A DNA stretch of 10,992 bases from Dehalococcoides sp. (GTDB taxonomy: Bacteria; Chloroflexota; Dehalococcoidia; Dehalococcoidales; RBG-16-60-22). The stretch spans positions 1-10,992 of the forward strand of contig DAOUZD010000008.1 of assembly GCA_030665795.1 (NCBI GenBank), in the 5' to 3' direction. Below the pieces are notes generated by a model. That model did no database searches and was not told the DNA's origin. It saw nothing but the letters and a program-made list of their open reading frames with translations. The position numbers and the translations under genes are program-made. Of the stretch, positions 1 to 6,833 are shown piece after piece (the stretch's first letter is position 1; every line of letters begins with the position of its first letter).

Positions 1-2
1 AA

Positions 3-2006
3 TCAGAAAGTGCTCAGCTAAATACTGCCATTCAGGATATTGATAACGAATTAGCCCAGCTCCCCACCTACCAAGCTGAGCTGGAAACGGCACAGAGCCA
101 GCTTACTCAGATAGAAAGCGTGATACAGGAGCACGAATCCAGGCTGAACGGACTGCGACAGGAAAGGGACTTACTGGAAAACAAGAGACAACAGCTAACT
201 CAATTGCAGGAGCATATCGCCCAGGCAGGAGGAAACCTGGAACGCTGGAACGAACGGGCGAAACAACACCAGTCCAGAGTCAGGGAGTATGAGCAGTTAA
301 TCACCCAGCGCAGCGCCATAGAAGAAGGCTATACCCGCTTTAGTTCAGCCAAGAAACTATGCAATGAACTTGACCAGAAGTTTAGATACCTGGCTTCTCT
401 TAACGAGCGCAAGCACCGCCTGGAGATGACGATAGCCCAGGCAGGGCAAGCCCTGGTTAAAGACCACGCCGTAATTCAAAGCAGAATCGGGGAACTAGAA
501 GCTACTTCACAAAAGCTACCCCTCTACCAAAGTGAGCTACAGCAGATACAAAATCAATTAAGCCAACTGGTGGTGCAGGAAGAGACATTGAATCAAAAAA
601 GACAGGCTTGCCAGGAATTACAGGCTCAGGTTCATTATCTGGAATCCAGCAACACCCAGCTAGAGCGAGAAATAAGGGAGCTAGCAGAAAAGCTTGACCT
701 TCTGGTAACCCAGAGCGGTGCCAGGTGCCCACTGTGTGAGACAGACCTGGGTACAGACGGCATTGAGCGAATAAAAACCAAATATGACGCCGATATGCAG
801 AGCAAATCCGATTCTCTAAAGGCAAATCAAGATGAGCTGGCTGGCAAGAAAGCAGCGCTTGAATCGGCTAAAAATGAGGCGCTGCAGCTGGAAACAAAAT
901 TGAATCAGGATAAGACCTCAGCCCAAACCAGAGCCAGCATCCTTACCCGTCAAATCACCGAAGCCGAAGAAACCACTAATCAGTTAAACGAAGAGGGAAA
1001 AAGGCTGACTGAAATTGAACAGCGCCTGGCTAGCAAGGACTTTGCCCCTGTTGAGCAGGAGACTTTACACCGGCTTGAAGACGAATTGACCAAACTTGAC
1101 TATGATTCACACCAGCACGAAGAGGTTCGCCAAAACCTGACTACCCTGGAACAATATGAAAATCAGCAACTGAGGCTGGAGGAAGCCGAAAGGCTCATCA
1201 ACCAGGAAAAGGAGGAGACCTCCAAAGCTGAGGAGGCTGCTCAAGAGCTACGCCACAATCTGGAGTCAGATAACCAAAGGGGACAAGACCTGGCCCTGGA
1301 AATTAACTCGCTTCCCCAGATAGTTAATGAACTGAACCAGGCGGAAGCCGAACACCAAGCGCTGCTTACCCGGCAACGCCAATCCCAGGAAACGATATGG
1401 AGTGCCAAAGAGAAGATAAAGCGCTGTTCCGAACTGGGGAATAAGAAGAAGGAGAAAACAAAACTGCTGGGTCAACTCTCCCAAGAGGAGAAAATCTACA
1501 AAGAGTTAGCCCAAGCATTTGGTAAAGAGGGGATACAAGCCCTGCTCATTGAGATGGCACTTCCTGAGATTGAAGCTGAAGCCAATAAACTGCTGGGGCG
1601 CATGACCGATAATAGAATGCATGTCAAAATGGAACCCCAGCGGGAGACAAAGAAAGGCGACTTACGGGAAACTCTGGATATTAATATCTCCGATGAGCTA
1701 GGGCTGCGAAGCTACGAAATGTTTAGCGGCGGTGAAGCCTTCCGCATCAACTTTGCCATTCGCATTGCTCTGTCCAAGCTACTAGCCAAGCGAGCCGGAG
1801 CCCCACTGCCCACTCTGATCGTTGATGAAGGCTTCGGCACTCAAGATAGCGTCGGGTTGGAAAAAATCAAAGAGGCGATAAACTCCATTCAAGAGGACTT
1901 TGACAAGATACTGATTATTACCCATCTTGATGAGCTTAAAGATGTCTTCCCCACCCGCATTGATGTGGTCAAAACTGCCGAAGGCTCAACGCTTGAGATT
2001 AGTTAG
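3..2006 (+). CDS. sbcC: SbcC/Rad50-family DNA repair ATPase, C-terminal part (5' end off window)
   Basis: The frame is open to the left edge, so the GTG at 120 is an internal codon and not the start; 667 codons are visible. Long Gln/Glu/Leu-rich coiled coil surrounds a zinc-hook CPLC (codons 726-737), the Cys-X-X-Cys through which two SbcC/Rad50 subunits join by a shared zinc ion. After the second coil comes the C-terminal half of the ABC ATPase head: the signature SGGE (1725-1736), Walker B with D-loop LIVDEGFGTQD (about 1815-1847), and the H-loop LIITHLDEL near 1911-1934. The N-terminal Walker A lobe lies outside the window. In this family SbcC works with the nuclease SbcD (Mre11) to open hairpins and process DNA ends; sbcD is usually just upstream and would be expected off the left edge. 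It converges on the minus-strand block. The family is firm; SbcC versus a generic zinc-hook SMC-like ATPase is slightly less so. Confidence 0.9.
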   Translation, partial: SESAQLNTAIQDIDNELAQLPTYQAELETAQSQLTQIESVIQEHESRLNGLRQERDLLENKRQQLTQLQEHIAQAGGNLERWNERAKQHQSRVREYEQLITQRSAIEEGYTRFSSAKKLCNELDQKFRYLASLNERKHRLEMTIAQAGQALVKDHAVIQSRIGELEATSQKLPLYQSELQQIQNQLSQLVVQEETLNQKRQACQELQAQVHYLESSNTQLEREIRELAEKLDLLVTQSGARCPLCETDLGTDGIERIKTKYDADMQSKSDSLKANQDELAGKKAALESAKNEALQLETKLNQDKTSAQTRASILTRQITEAEETTNQLNEEGKRLTEIEQRLASKDFAPVEQETLHRLEDELTKLDYDSHQHEEVRQNLTTLEQYENQQLRLEEAERLINQEKEETSKAEEAAQELRHNLESDNQRGQDLALEINSLPQIVNELNQAEAEHQALLTRQRQSQETIWSAKEKIKRCSELGNKKKEKTKLLGQLSQEEKIYKELAQAFGKEGIQALLIEMALPEIEAEANKLLGRMTDNRMHVKMEPQRETKKGDLRETLDINISDELGLRSYEMFSGGEAFRINFAIRIALSKLLAKRAGAPLPTLIVDEGFGTQDSVGLEKIKEAINSIQEDFDKILIITHLDELKDVFPTRIDVVKTAEGSTLEIS

Positions 2007-2136
2007 CCTACTTACCGGTCGTTTCTTCACTTCAGCCCGGCTATATTGGGGACAGTTTTATGAAGAAAGGCAATTCAGCTGCTGGGATAATACTATTGAG
2101 AAGTTGAACTAAAATTAATGATGAAGCACGAAATTT

Positions 2137-2167
2137 AAAAATCTGGGCTGAGTGTTAGCTCTCACGC
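2137..2167 (-). terminator. Possible weak terminator after the DivIVA-like gene
   Basis: Read on the minus strand, 2167-2147 can form a 6-bp stem with one bulged G and an 8-base loop (GC-G-TGAG / CTCAGC). After a short spacer it is followed by TTTTT (2141-2137). It sits about 30 bases past the stop codon of the minus-strand gene, in the gap between two convergent genes, where a terminator is expected. The stem is short and imperfect, so this is only a candidate. I saw no comparable hairpin with a T-run for the + strand sbcC transcript in 2007-2198. Confidence 0.3.
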
Positions 2168-2198
2168 TGAGGCTCATATGGCAGTCTTGTTAGCGGTG

Positions 2199-3386
2199 TC
2201 ATTTTGCAAGCTTGCCGTTTCCGTTTCCGTTTCTGCTGATTAACACCATTAGCGTTGTCTCTGGCAGCTCTTCTCCCGAATTATAGCCAATCACTCCCGG
2301 GGTATTTTGGGAGGACTTGTTCGTCTTATGTTCGTCTTCAATGACTTTATCCACATATGGCATATCCAGTAGTATTGGAGTCAATGCAACGGGGTTGGCC
2401 AGGGATAAGGTCATGATGATTTCTGCCGCGTCACTACCTGCTTCCATCAAGACATTTATGCCCGCAATGTTATCTAGTCGCTGCCTTAGCTCCGACATCC
2501 ATAACCGGTCTGCTTCTCCGAGTATTAAGAGGGTCAACTTACCAATGTAAAGGTTATAGCTGCTGTTATCCTTAGCCTGGGCCGCAGCATTGGAAGGTTT
2601 ATCTTCCTCTAATATCTTCTCAAAATTCATTTCGGCAGGGCCTGATTGGTTTTCCTCTATCTCCTCCAACACCTTCTCAAAATTCACCTCGGCAGGTCTT
2701 AACCTGTTGTCCTCTGTCTCCTCCAAGGCCTTCTCAAAATTCATTTCGGCAGGGCTGAACTTGCTGTCCGCTGTCTCTTCTAGCTCTTCGGTTATGGGAT
2801 GATGCTGTTGCGTTTCCGTTGATTGCTGAGTTCGCACCATGCCCTGCATTTCTGTATTACCAGATACACCGTCAACATTATGCTGTGAAGCAGGTGGTGA
2901 CTCCCCGCTAACTTGTTCAACCGCTGGATTTGAGCTGTAATAGGTTACATTGCTATTGTTGCCCAAGCCACTATCTGCCTCTCCTAGAAGCGAATCTAGC
3001 GTCTCTTTAGCTTTTCTAACGGCCTCTGCAATAATAGAATTTGTGCTTTCAACACAAGTAATACACCTTGCCTTGGTCTCAGCTACTATTTGCTTAGCCT
3101 CGAGCTGACTTTCCCTGATTATTCGGGCTTTCTCCTCTTCTGCCTCTTCTCTTGCCTGTTGCTTAATTTGGTCAGCAGTCTCGCGGGTCTCTTCTGCCAT
3201 TGACCAAACTGTTTCAGAAAGCCGCTGGAGAGAAGTATAGCGCTTTAGACGCTCCAGAGCCGCCTCACTTGACCCTGCGTTTTCTTCAAGAAAAGCCGTA
3301 ACTTGAGCCGGGTCCAGACCATTCTTTACCATACGAAATTGTCTGCCCAGCAACTGCTGAACATCTTGTCGTTTTATCTTTCTCAT
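2199..3386 (-). CDS. DivIVA-like coiled-coil protein with 19-residue tandem repeats and a C-terminal alpha/beta domain
   Basis: This 395-residue protein has no precise family name that I recognise. Residues about 6-36 resemble the DivIVA/GpsB N-terminal membrane-binding segment (FRMVKNGLDPAQVTAFLEE, compare the common F...GYDPxEVDxFL pattern). Residues about 45-135 are a charged coiled coil rich in Glu, Lys and Ala, containing a CxxC (C108, C111). A low-complexity Ser/Gln/Thr linker follows. Residues 202-258 are three 19-residue repeats of the type LEExxxxxxxPAExNFEKx, with a fourth LEE starting. Residues about 276-352 look like a compact beta-alpha-beta-beta-alpha-beta fold, and the tail is GNGNGN-rich. 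No signal peptide or membrane helix is evident. ATG 3386 is preceded by GGGGAGAAG about 9 bases upstream. The gene has its own promoter-like sequence and lies 249 bases after the ATPase gene. A scaffold role at the envelope or division site is inference from the N-terminal likeness only. Confidence 0.8.
   Translation of the reverse strand: MRKIKRQDVQQLLGRQFRMVKNGLDPAQVTAFLEENAGSSEAALERLKRYTSLQRLSETVWSMAEETRETADQIKQQAREEAEEEKARIIRESQLEAKQIVAETKARCITCVESTNSIIAEAVRKAKETLDSLLGEADSGLGNNSNVTYYSSNPAVEQVSGESPPASQHNVDGVSGNTEMQGMVRTQQSTETQQHHPITEELEETADSKFSPAEMNFEKALEETEDNRLRPAEVNFEKVLEEIEENQSGPAEMNFEKILEEDKPSNAAAQAKDNSSYNLYIGKLTLLILGEADRLWMSELRQRLDNIAGINVLMEAGSDAAEIIMTLSLANPVALTPILLDMPYVDKVIEDEHKTNKSSQNTPGVIGYNSGEELPETTLMVLISRNGNGNGKLAK
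2215..2232 (-). repeat. Short 6-bp microsatellite (CCGTTT x3) in the C-terminal tail
   Basis: Three exact copies of CCGTTT on the + strand encode the alternating Gly-Asn tail (RNGNGNGKLAK) of the DivIVA-like protein, directly before its stop. The unit is a multiple of three, so slippage would lengthen or shorten the tail without a frameshift. Confidence 0.8.
2613..2783 (-). repeat. Three 57-bp tandem repeats inside the DivIVA-like gene
   Basis: The minus-strand coding sequence contains three in-frame 57-base units, codons 202-220, 221-239 and 240-258. On the + strand the shared core CAAAATTCA recurs at 2621, 2678 and 2735, exactly 57 bases apart. Each unit encodes LEE, then a variable acidic stretch, then PAE(M/V)NFEK and one hydrophobic residue. 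The first and third copies have PAEMNFEK and the middle one has PAEVNFEK. The units differ by several silent and replacement changes, so the array is not a very recent expansion. It lies in the linker between the coiled coil and the C-terminal domain. Confidence 0.95.
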
Positions 3387-3460
3387 ATCAGGTAACTTCT
3401 CCCCGAAACTTAGCCCTTGAATGCGCTTCTCTTTACGACTTTTTACAACTCCTAGTTTAA

Positions 3461-3489
3461 ATAATAAAGCCCAAACTCCCAGTAATCAA
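3461..3489 (-). promoter_or_regulatory. Sigma-70-type promoter before the DivIVA-like gene
   Basis: On the minus strand TTGATT (-35, at 3489-3484; four of six consensus bases) and TATTAT (-10, at 3466-3461; five of six) are separated by exactly 17 bases. Transcription would start near 3454, giving a leader of roughly 68 bases before ATG 3386. It lies in the 249-base gap after the ATPase gene and suggests the DivIVA-like gene can be transcribed apart from the signalling operon. Confidence 0.5.
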
Positions 3490-3495
3490 TCGTCC

Positions 3496-3529
3496 AATAG
3501 TACACAGGTTAACAGACCAAAGTACTATT
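3496..3529. promoter_or_regulatory. 34-base inverted repeat beside the promoter (candidate operator)
   Basis: AATAGTAC (3496-3503) and GTACTATT (3522-3529) are perfect 8-base inverted arms around an 18-base centre. The centre is itself partly symmetric: GGT and ACC pair inside it, leaving 3-by-3 mismatched positions and a 6-base loop. It ends 6 bases upstream of the proposed -35. No T-run follows on either strand, so an intrinsic terminator is unlikely. An operator or activator site for a dimeric regulator fits the position; which regulator binds is unknown. Confidence 0.4.
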
Positions 3530-3635
3530 TACTTGAACATCTGAGCAACTTGATGCCTGAATCAAAAAACAAAACGCATACTTTACTTCGGGTTGATACT
3601 GTTATTACGGGAGCAGATGAACGCTACTGGTAGCC

Positions 3636-5321
3636 CTAAAACTGTTGAACGGAAAAAACGGCCTTATTAACCTCAGAGGGCGTGGTAATGCCCTCCTTAA
3701 CCTTTATCATCCCATCTTTTCGCATGGTTATCATGCCTTCTTGCACAGCTTGGGTCTCTATCTCCTTGGGACTGGCACCCTGCATCAGCATGCGTTGGAT
3801 TTCGTCACTCAATAGCATTACCTCAAATAAACCTACTCTGCCGAAATAACCAGTGTTAGCACAGAAATCACAGCCAGTTCCGTACAGGAACCTAGTTCGT
3901 TTCTGCCCGAACTCTTCCCAGTAGGTGAGCTGTGCTTCAGGCGAAGCACGGGTAAGTCGGCAGCAGTGACGGCAAACGCGGCGAACTATCCGCTGAGAAA
4001 CCACGCCGATGACGCTTGATGAGATGAGAGAAGGCTCCACACCCAAGTCCAAAAGCCGAAATAGCGCCCTGGCCGCATCGTTAGCATGCATTGAGGACAA
4101 AACCAGGCGACCGGTAAGAGCTATTTGGACGGCCATCTGGGCTGTTTCTCTATCGCGTATCTCACCCACTACAATAATATCAGGGTCAAGCCTAAGCATC
4201 GCCCGTAGACTGCTGGCAAAAGTAAGCCCAGCTCTAACATTGACCTGCCCCTGGTTTACGCCGTCAAATTCATATTCAATAGGGTCCTCAACGGTAAGAA
4301 TATTGCGTTCATCACGCCTGAGATGATTGACTGAGGCATACAATGTTGTCGTTTTGCCTGACCCGGTGGGACCGATCACTATTATCATTCCGAAAGGAGC
4401 TTCCAGCATATGCTCATATCGCTCAAGAGTTAACGGATTAAAGCCGAGCTCATCCAACTCAAACAAGCTAAACGCTCTATTGAGAAGCCGCAAGACTGTC
4501 ATTTCGCCGCAGGCAGTATCATATGTGGCAACACGAACATCTACATCATTGCCCTCATCCTTTACAGAAAAGTGACCGTCTTGAGGCTGTCTTCGCTCGG
4601 TGATATTCATCTTGGCGAGAATTTTCAACCGCGAGATGATTCTGGGATGAATATCCAGGGGTAAAGATTTAACATCGTGCAAAACCCCGTCAATGCGGTA
4701 TCTTATGCGCAGTCTGTCTTTTTGCGGTTCAATATGGATATCCGATGCTCGTTTCTGGATTGCTTCGGATACTAACGCGTCAATGAATTGGCCTACTGAA
4801 CTCTCATCAATCCTCTCCATCGCCGGTGTTGCTATATGCCGAGGCTGAAAACCATAAGTTTGCTCGGTACCCGTTTTGCTCTTTACAGAATGGTCATAGT
4901 TCTGGTCAATCCACTGCCGTATATCGTTTTTGACAGCCACTACCGGCTCTATTATCTTCCCGGACACATCTTGGACATCCTGGTAGGCTAATTTATCTAG
5001 AGGGTCAGCCATGGCTAACACCAGACGATTGCCAACAAGCTCAACGGGTAAAACACTATGTTTTCTGGCCAACGCTTTAGGGATTAAAGCAGTAGCTTGT
5101 TGCTGAGGCTTTCTCTGAACAAGGTTGATAAAGGGTATGCCAAGGTAAAGACTGACTGCCGTCGCCATATCAGCCGGTGTAACTGTTCCCTGCTCAACCA
5201 GAACTTTGTCCACTCTTTGGCCACTGTCTTGCTGCAGCTCAAGAGCCTTTTCTAACTGCTCCGGAGTGATTATTTTTCGCTTAACTAGCGTTTCACCCAG
5301 CTTTTTGGATTCGGTCTGCAT
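3636..5321 (-). CDS. PilB/GspE-type type IV pilus or type II secretion assembly ATPase
   Basis: This is a 561-residue protein of the usual PilB/GspE length. It is a cytoplasmic hexameric ATPase that drives pilin or pseudopilin polymerisation with a PilC/GspF membrane partner. An N-terminal MshEN-like domain (about 8-140) is followed by the N2 domain with SDIHIEP and RYRIDGVL. The ATPase core has Walker A GPTGSGKT (317-324), Asp box TVEDPIEYEF (343-352), Walker B DPDIIVVGEIRD (379-390) and His box TGRLVLSSMHANDA (403-416). Zinc-site cysteines are C450, C453 and C484, C487, with an extra C454. All catalytic motifs look intact. GTG 5333 is possible, but ATG 5321 has GAGGG five bases upstream, so ATG is chosen. 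The gene follows two response regulators with a 45-base gap and no pilin, PilC or PilM-Q gene is in view. Sequence alone does not settle pilus versus secretion use. Confidence 0.93.
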   Translation of the reverse strand: MQTESKKLGETLVKRKIITPEQLEKALELQQDSGQRVDKVLVEQGTVTPADMATAVSLYLGIPFINLVQRKPQQQATALIPKALARKHSVLPVELVGNRLVLAMADPLDKLAYQDVQDVSGKIIEPVVAVKNDIRQWIDQNYDHSVKSKTGTEQTYGFQPRHIATPAMERIDESSVGQFIDALVSEAIQKRASDIHIEPQKDRLRIRYRIDGVLHDVKSLPLDIHPRIISRLKILAKMNITERRQPQDGHFSVKDEGNDVDVRVATYDTACGEMTVLRLLNRAFSLFELDELGFNPLTLERYEHMLEAPFGMIIVIGPTGSGKTTTLYASVNHLRRDERNILTVEDPIEYEFDGVNQGQVNVRAGLTFASSLRAMLRLDPDIIVVGEIRDRETAQMAVQIALTGRLVLSSMHANDAARALFRLLDLGVEPSLISSSVIGVVSQRIVRRVCRHCCRLTRASPEAQLTYWEEFGQKRTRFLYGTGCDFCANTGYFGRVGLFEVMLLSDEIQRMLMQGASPKEIETQAVQEGMITMRKDGMIKVKEGITTPSEVNKAVFSVQQF

Positions 5322-5326
5322 TGTAG

Positions 5327-5331
5327 CCCTC
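5327..5331 (-). promoter_or_regulatory. Ribosome binding site deciding the ATPase start
   Basis: GAGGG on the minus strand lies five bases before ATG 5321. The alternative GTG at 5333 overlaps this element and has no purine-rich sequence at a usable distance upstream. Confidence 0.65.
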
Positions 5332-5366
5332 ACTACGATAGAGATAAGTGAAAAGCGGTCTCATCC

Positions 5367-6068
5367 TCACTGCAAATCAGCACTTCCAGCTTCGTCCCTC
5401 TCCATTGGTGGAATAGCAGAGCTATTGCCGCCAGTATCTTTGTTCCTGTTAGCCATGTAGAGGGCAGCTTGAACACGGTGAGTCATCCCCAGCTTGTGGA
5501 GTATATTATGCACATGTGTTTTGACCGTGTGCAGACTGACAAAAAGTTTATTGGCAATTTCCTCATTGCTCAGTCCTTGCGATATCAGCTCTAGAACCTC
5601 TGCCTCCCGCAAAGTCAAAGGTTGCGAAGAGCCTATCCGGTCACGCCCAGAAATATGGAGCATTAACTTCTTGGCTATCTCAGGATGCACCGCCGCCGCT
5701 CCATTGTGAACCGACTTTATTGCTTCTACCAGGTCAGCCGGTGATACTCCCTTCAAAAGGTAACCTTCGGCGCCTGCCTGAATGGCTGCCCATACTTTAC
5801 TGTCATCAGCAAAGCTGGTCAGCGCGATAACCCGCGTCTCCGGTCTCAGTTTCTTTATCTGCCGGATAGCCTCTATTCCATCCAAAACGGGCATCACTAA
5901 GTCCATGAGAACCACATCCGGTCTGAGTTCCTGGGTCAGCTTCACCGCCTCCGCACCGTCTGACGCTTCGCCGGTTATATCAAACTCGTCGCAGACGTCC
6001 AGAAAGCTGATGATGCCCTGTCTCACTACTGGATGGTCATCAGCAATGAGAATGCTTATCTTATTCAC
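5367..6068 (-). CDS. NarL/LuxR-family response regulator (second of tandem pair)
   Basis: A 233-residue two-domain regulator (numbering from GTG 6068). The receiver (about 4-120) has the acidic pair D10/D11 in IADDHP, phospho-acceptor D56 in VLMDLVMP, the switch Thr 84 in LTSF and Lys 106 in YLLKG. A linker leads to a LuxR-type helix-turn-helix (about 150-208: LTLREAEVLELISQGLSNEE, then HTVKTHVHNILHKLG). Phosphorylation in this family promotes dimerisation and DNA binding. The C-terminal tail of about 25 residues is polar and probably disordered. TTG 6071 could also start the gene, but GGAGA lies six bases before GTG 6068 and only three before TTG, so GTG is preferred. It follows its paralogue by 33 bases and precedes the ATPase. 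The likely phosphodonor is the HisKA_3 kinase two genes upstream. Confidence 0.92.
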   Translation of the reverse strand: MNKISILIADDHPVVRQGIISFLDVCDEFDITGEASDGAEAVKLTQELRPDVVLMDLVMPVLDGIEAIRQIKKLRPETRVIALTSFADDSKVWAAIQAGAEGYLLKGVSPADLVEAIKSVHNGAAAVHPEIAKKLMLHISGRDRIGSSQPLTLREAEVLELISQGLSNEEIANKLFVSLHTVKTHVHNILHKLGMTHRVQAALYMANRNKDTGGNSSAIPPMERDEAGSADLQ

Positions 6069-6074
6069 CAATTG

Positions 6075-6079
6075 TCTCC
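6075..6079 (-). promoter_or_regulatory. Ribosome binding site deciding the second regulator's start
   Basis: GGAGA on the minus strand is six bases from GTG 6068 and three from TTG 6071. The six-base spacing favours GTG. Confidence 0.55.
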
Positions 6080-6101
6080 AAGAATCTATTTTCTCCCGTT
6101 A

Positions 6102-6782
6102 TTATTCATTGTCCACCAAGTCTGCTACGGAGGGCATAAATATCCAATTATTGCGTATGCCTATGACTACCGCATGAGTTCGGTCATTTGCCTGTAGTTT
6201 GTTCAGGATGGAGGTAAAATTGTTCTTCACCGTCTGCTCACTGATACTCAATCGCTGCGCAACCCGCTTGTTGGAGTTTCCCCGAGCAGCAAACTCAAGG
6301 ATTTGCGTCTCTCGGGCAGTCAGCGGAGACCCGTTTGGTCCGCCACTGCCTCTACCCTTTTTCCGCATGAGCCCGGCTACAAGCTGCGCGGTAACAACCG
6401 GGTCAATTGTTGAGTTCCCCTCATAGGCATCGTAAATGGCTTGTCTCAATTCCTTGCCGCTCACACCCTTAAGTAGATATCCCTTGGCTCCTGCCTCCAC
6501 AGCACGCACCACATGCTCACCACCGAAAGAGGTCAGTACGATGACTACCAGGTGATGGTTTATCTTGAGCAACTGATGAAGAGCTTCAATACCATCAATC
6601 CCAGGGAGTTTCACATCCATAAGGACTATATTTGCTGAGGACGATGGTATCTGGGCTATTGCTTGCTCTCCAGTGCCAGCCTCGCCAACGACTTCTATTC
6701 CATCATCTATCTCCAGAACCGAACGCAAGCCCTCACGTACTATAGGATGATCGTCAACCAGAAAAACCCTAATTCTTTTCAT
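6102..6782 (-). CDS. NarL/LuxR-family response regulator (first of tandem pair)
   Basis: A 226-residue regulator (numbering from ATG 6782). The receiver (about 4-118) has the acidic pair in LVDDHP, phospho-acceptor D56 in VLMDVKLPG, Thr 84 in LTSF and Lys 105 in YLLKG. A Gly-rich linker (KKGRGSGGPNG) leads to a LuxR-type helix-turn-helix (about 153-212: SPLTARETQILEFAARG, then SEQTVKNNFTSILNKLQAND). It shares VR(E/Q)G, LTSF and GYLLKGVS with the neighbouring regulator, so the two are paralogues, but the recognition helices differ (EQTVKNNFTSI against HTVKTHVHNI), suggesting different targets. A GTG at 6791 is possible, but the near-ideal AGAGGTGA five bases before ATG 6782 overlaps that GTG and decides for ATG. 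The gene lies 51 bases after the soluble kinase, its likely phosphodonor. Confidence 0.92.
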   Translation of the reverse strand: MKRIRVFLVDDHPIVREGLRSVLEIDDGIEVVGEAGTGEQAIAQIPSSSANIVLMDVKLPGIDGIEALHQLLKINHHLVVIVLTSFGGEHVVRAVEAGAKGYLLKGVSGKELRQAIYDAYEGNSTIDPVVTAQLVAGLMRKKGRGSGGPNGSPLTARETQILEFAARGNSNKRVAQRLSISEQTVKNNFTSILNKLQANDRTHAVVIGIRNNWIFMPSVADLVDNE

Positions 6783-6787
6783 TTTGC

Positions 6788-6795
6788 TCACCTCT
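6788..6795 (-). promoter_or_regulatory. Ribosome binding site deciding the first regulator's start
   Basis: AGAGGTGA on the minus strand is a near-complete Shine-Dalgarno match five bases before ATG 6782. It contains the competing GTG 6791, which has only a weaker AGGA about nine bases upstream. Confidence 0.7.
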
Positions 6796-6833
6796 AAATT
6801 TCCTGAGATTCATACTTCACCAATGAAATCCCC

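Noticed and set aside
1927..2112. 61-codon + strand frame overlapping the end of sbcC
   Set aside because: Most of it lies inside sbcC in another frame; the remainder looks like non-coding spacer and has no recognisable motif.
3548..3572. TTGAT/ATCAA hairpin next to a T-rich stretch in the ATPase-DivIVA gap
   Set aside because: On the minus strand the T-rich run lies before the hairpin and on the + strand an A-run follows it, so neither orientation makes an intrinsic terminator.
3421..3633. 70-codon open frame on the + strand in the gap between the ATPase and the DivIVA-like gene
   Set aside because: It has low-complexity composition, no convincing ribosome site and no recognisable domain, and it overlaps the promoter and inverted repeat for the minus-strand gene.
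3623..3634. Palindrome GCTACTGGTAGC directly after the ATPase stop, considered as a terminator
   Set aside because: The stem is at most four or five base pairs with a tiny loop, and no T-run follows on the minus strand.
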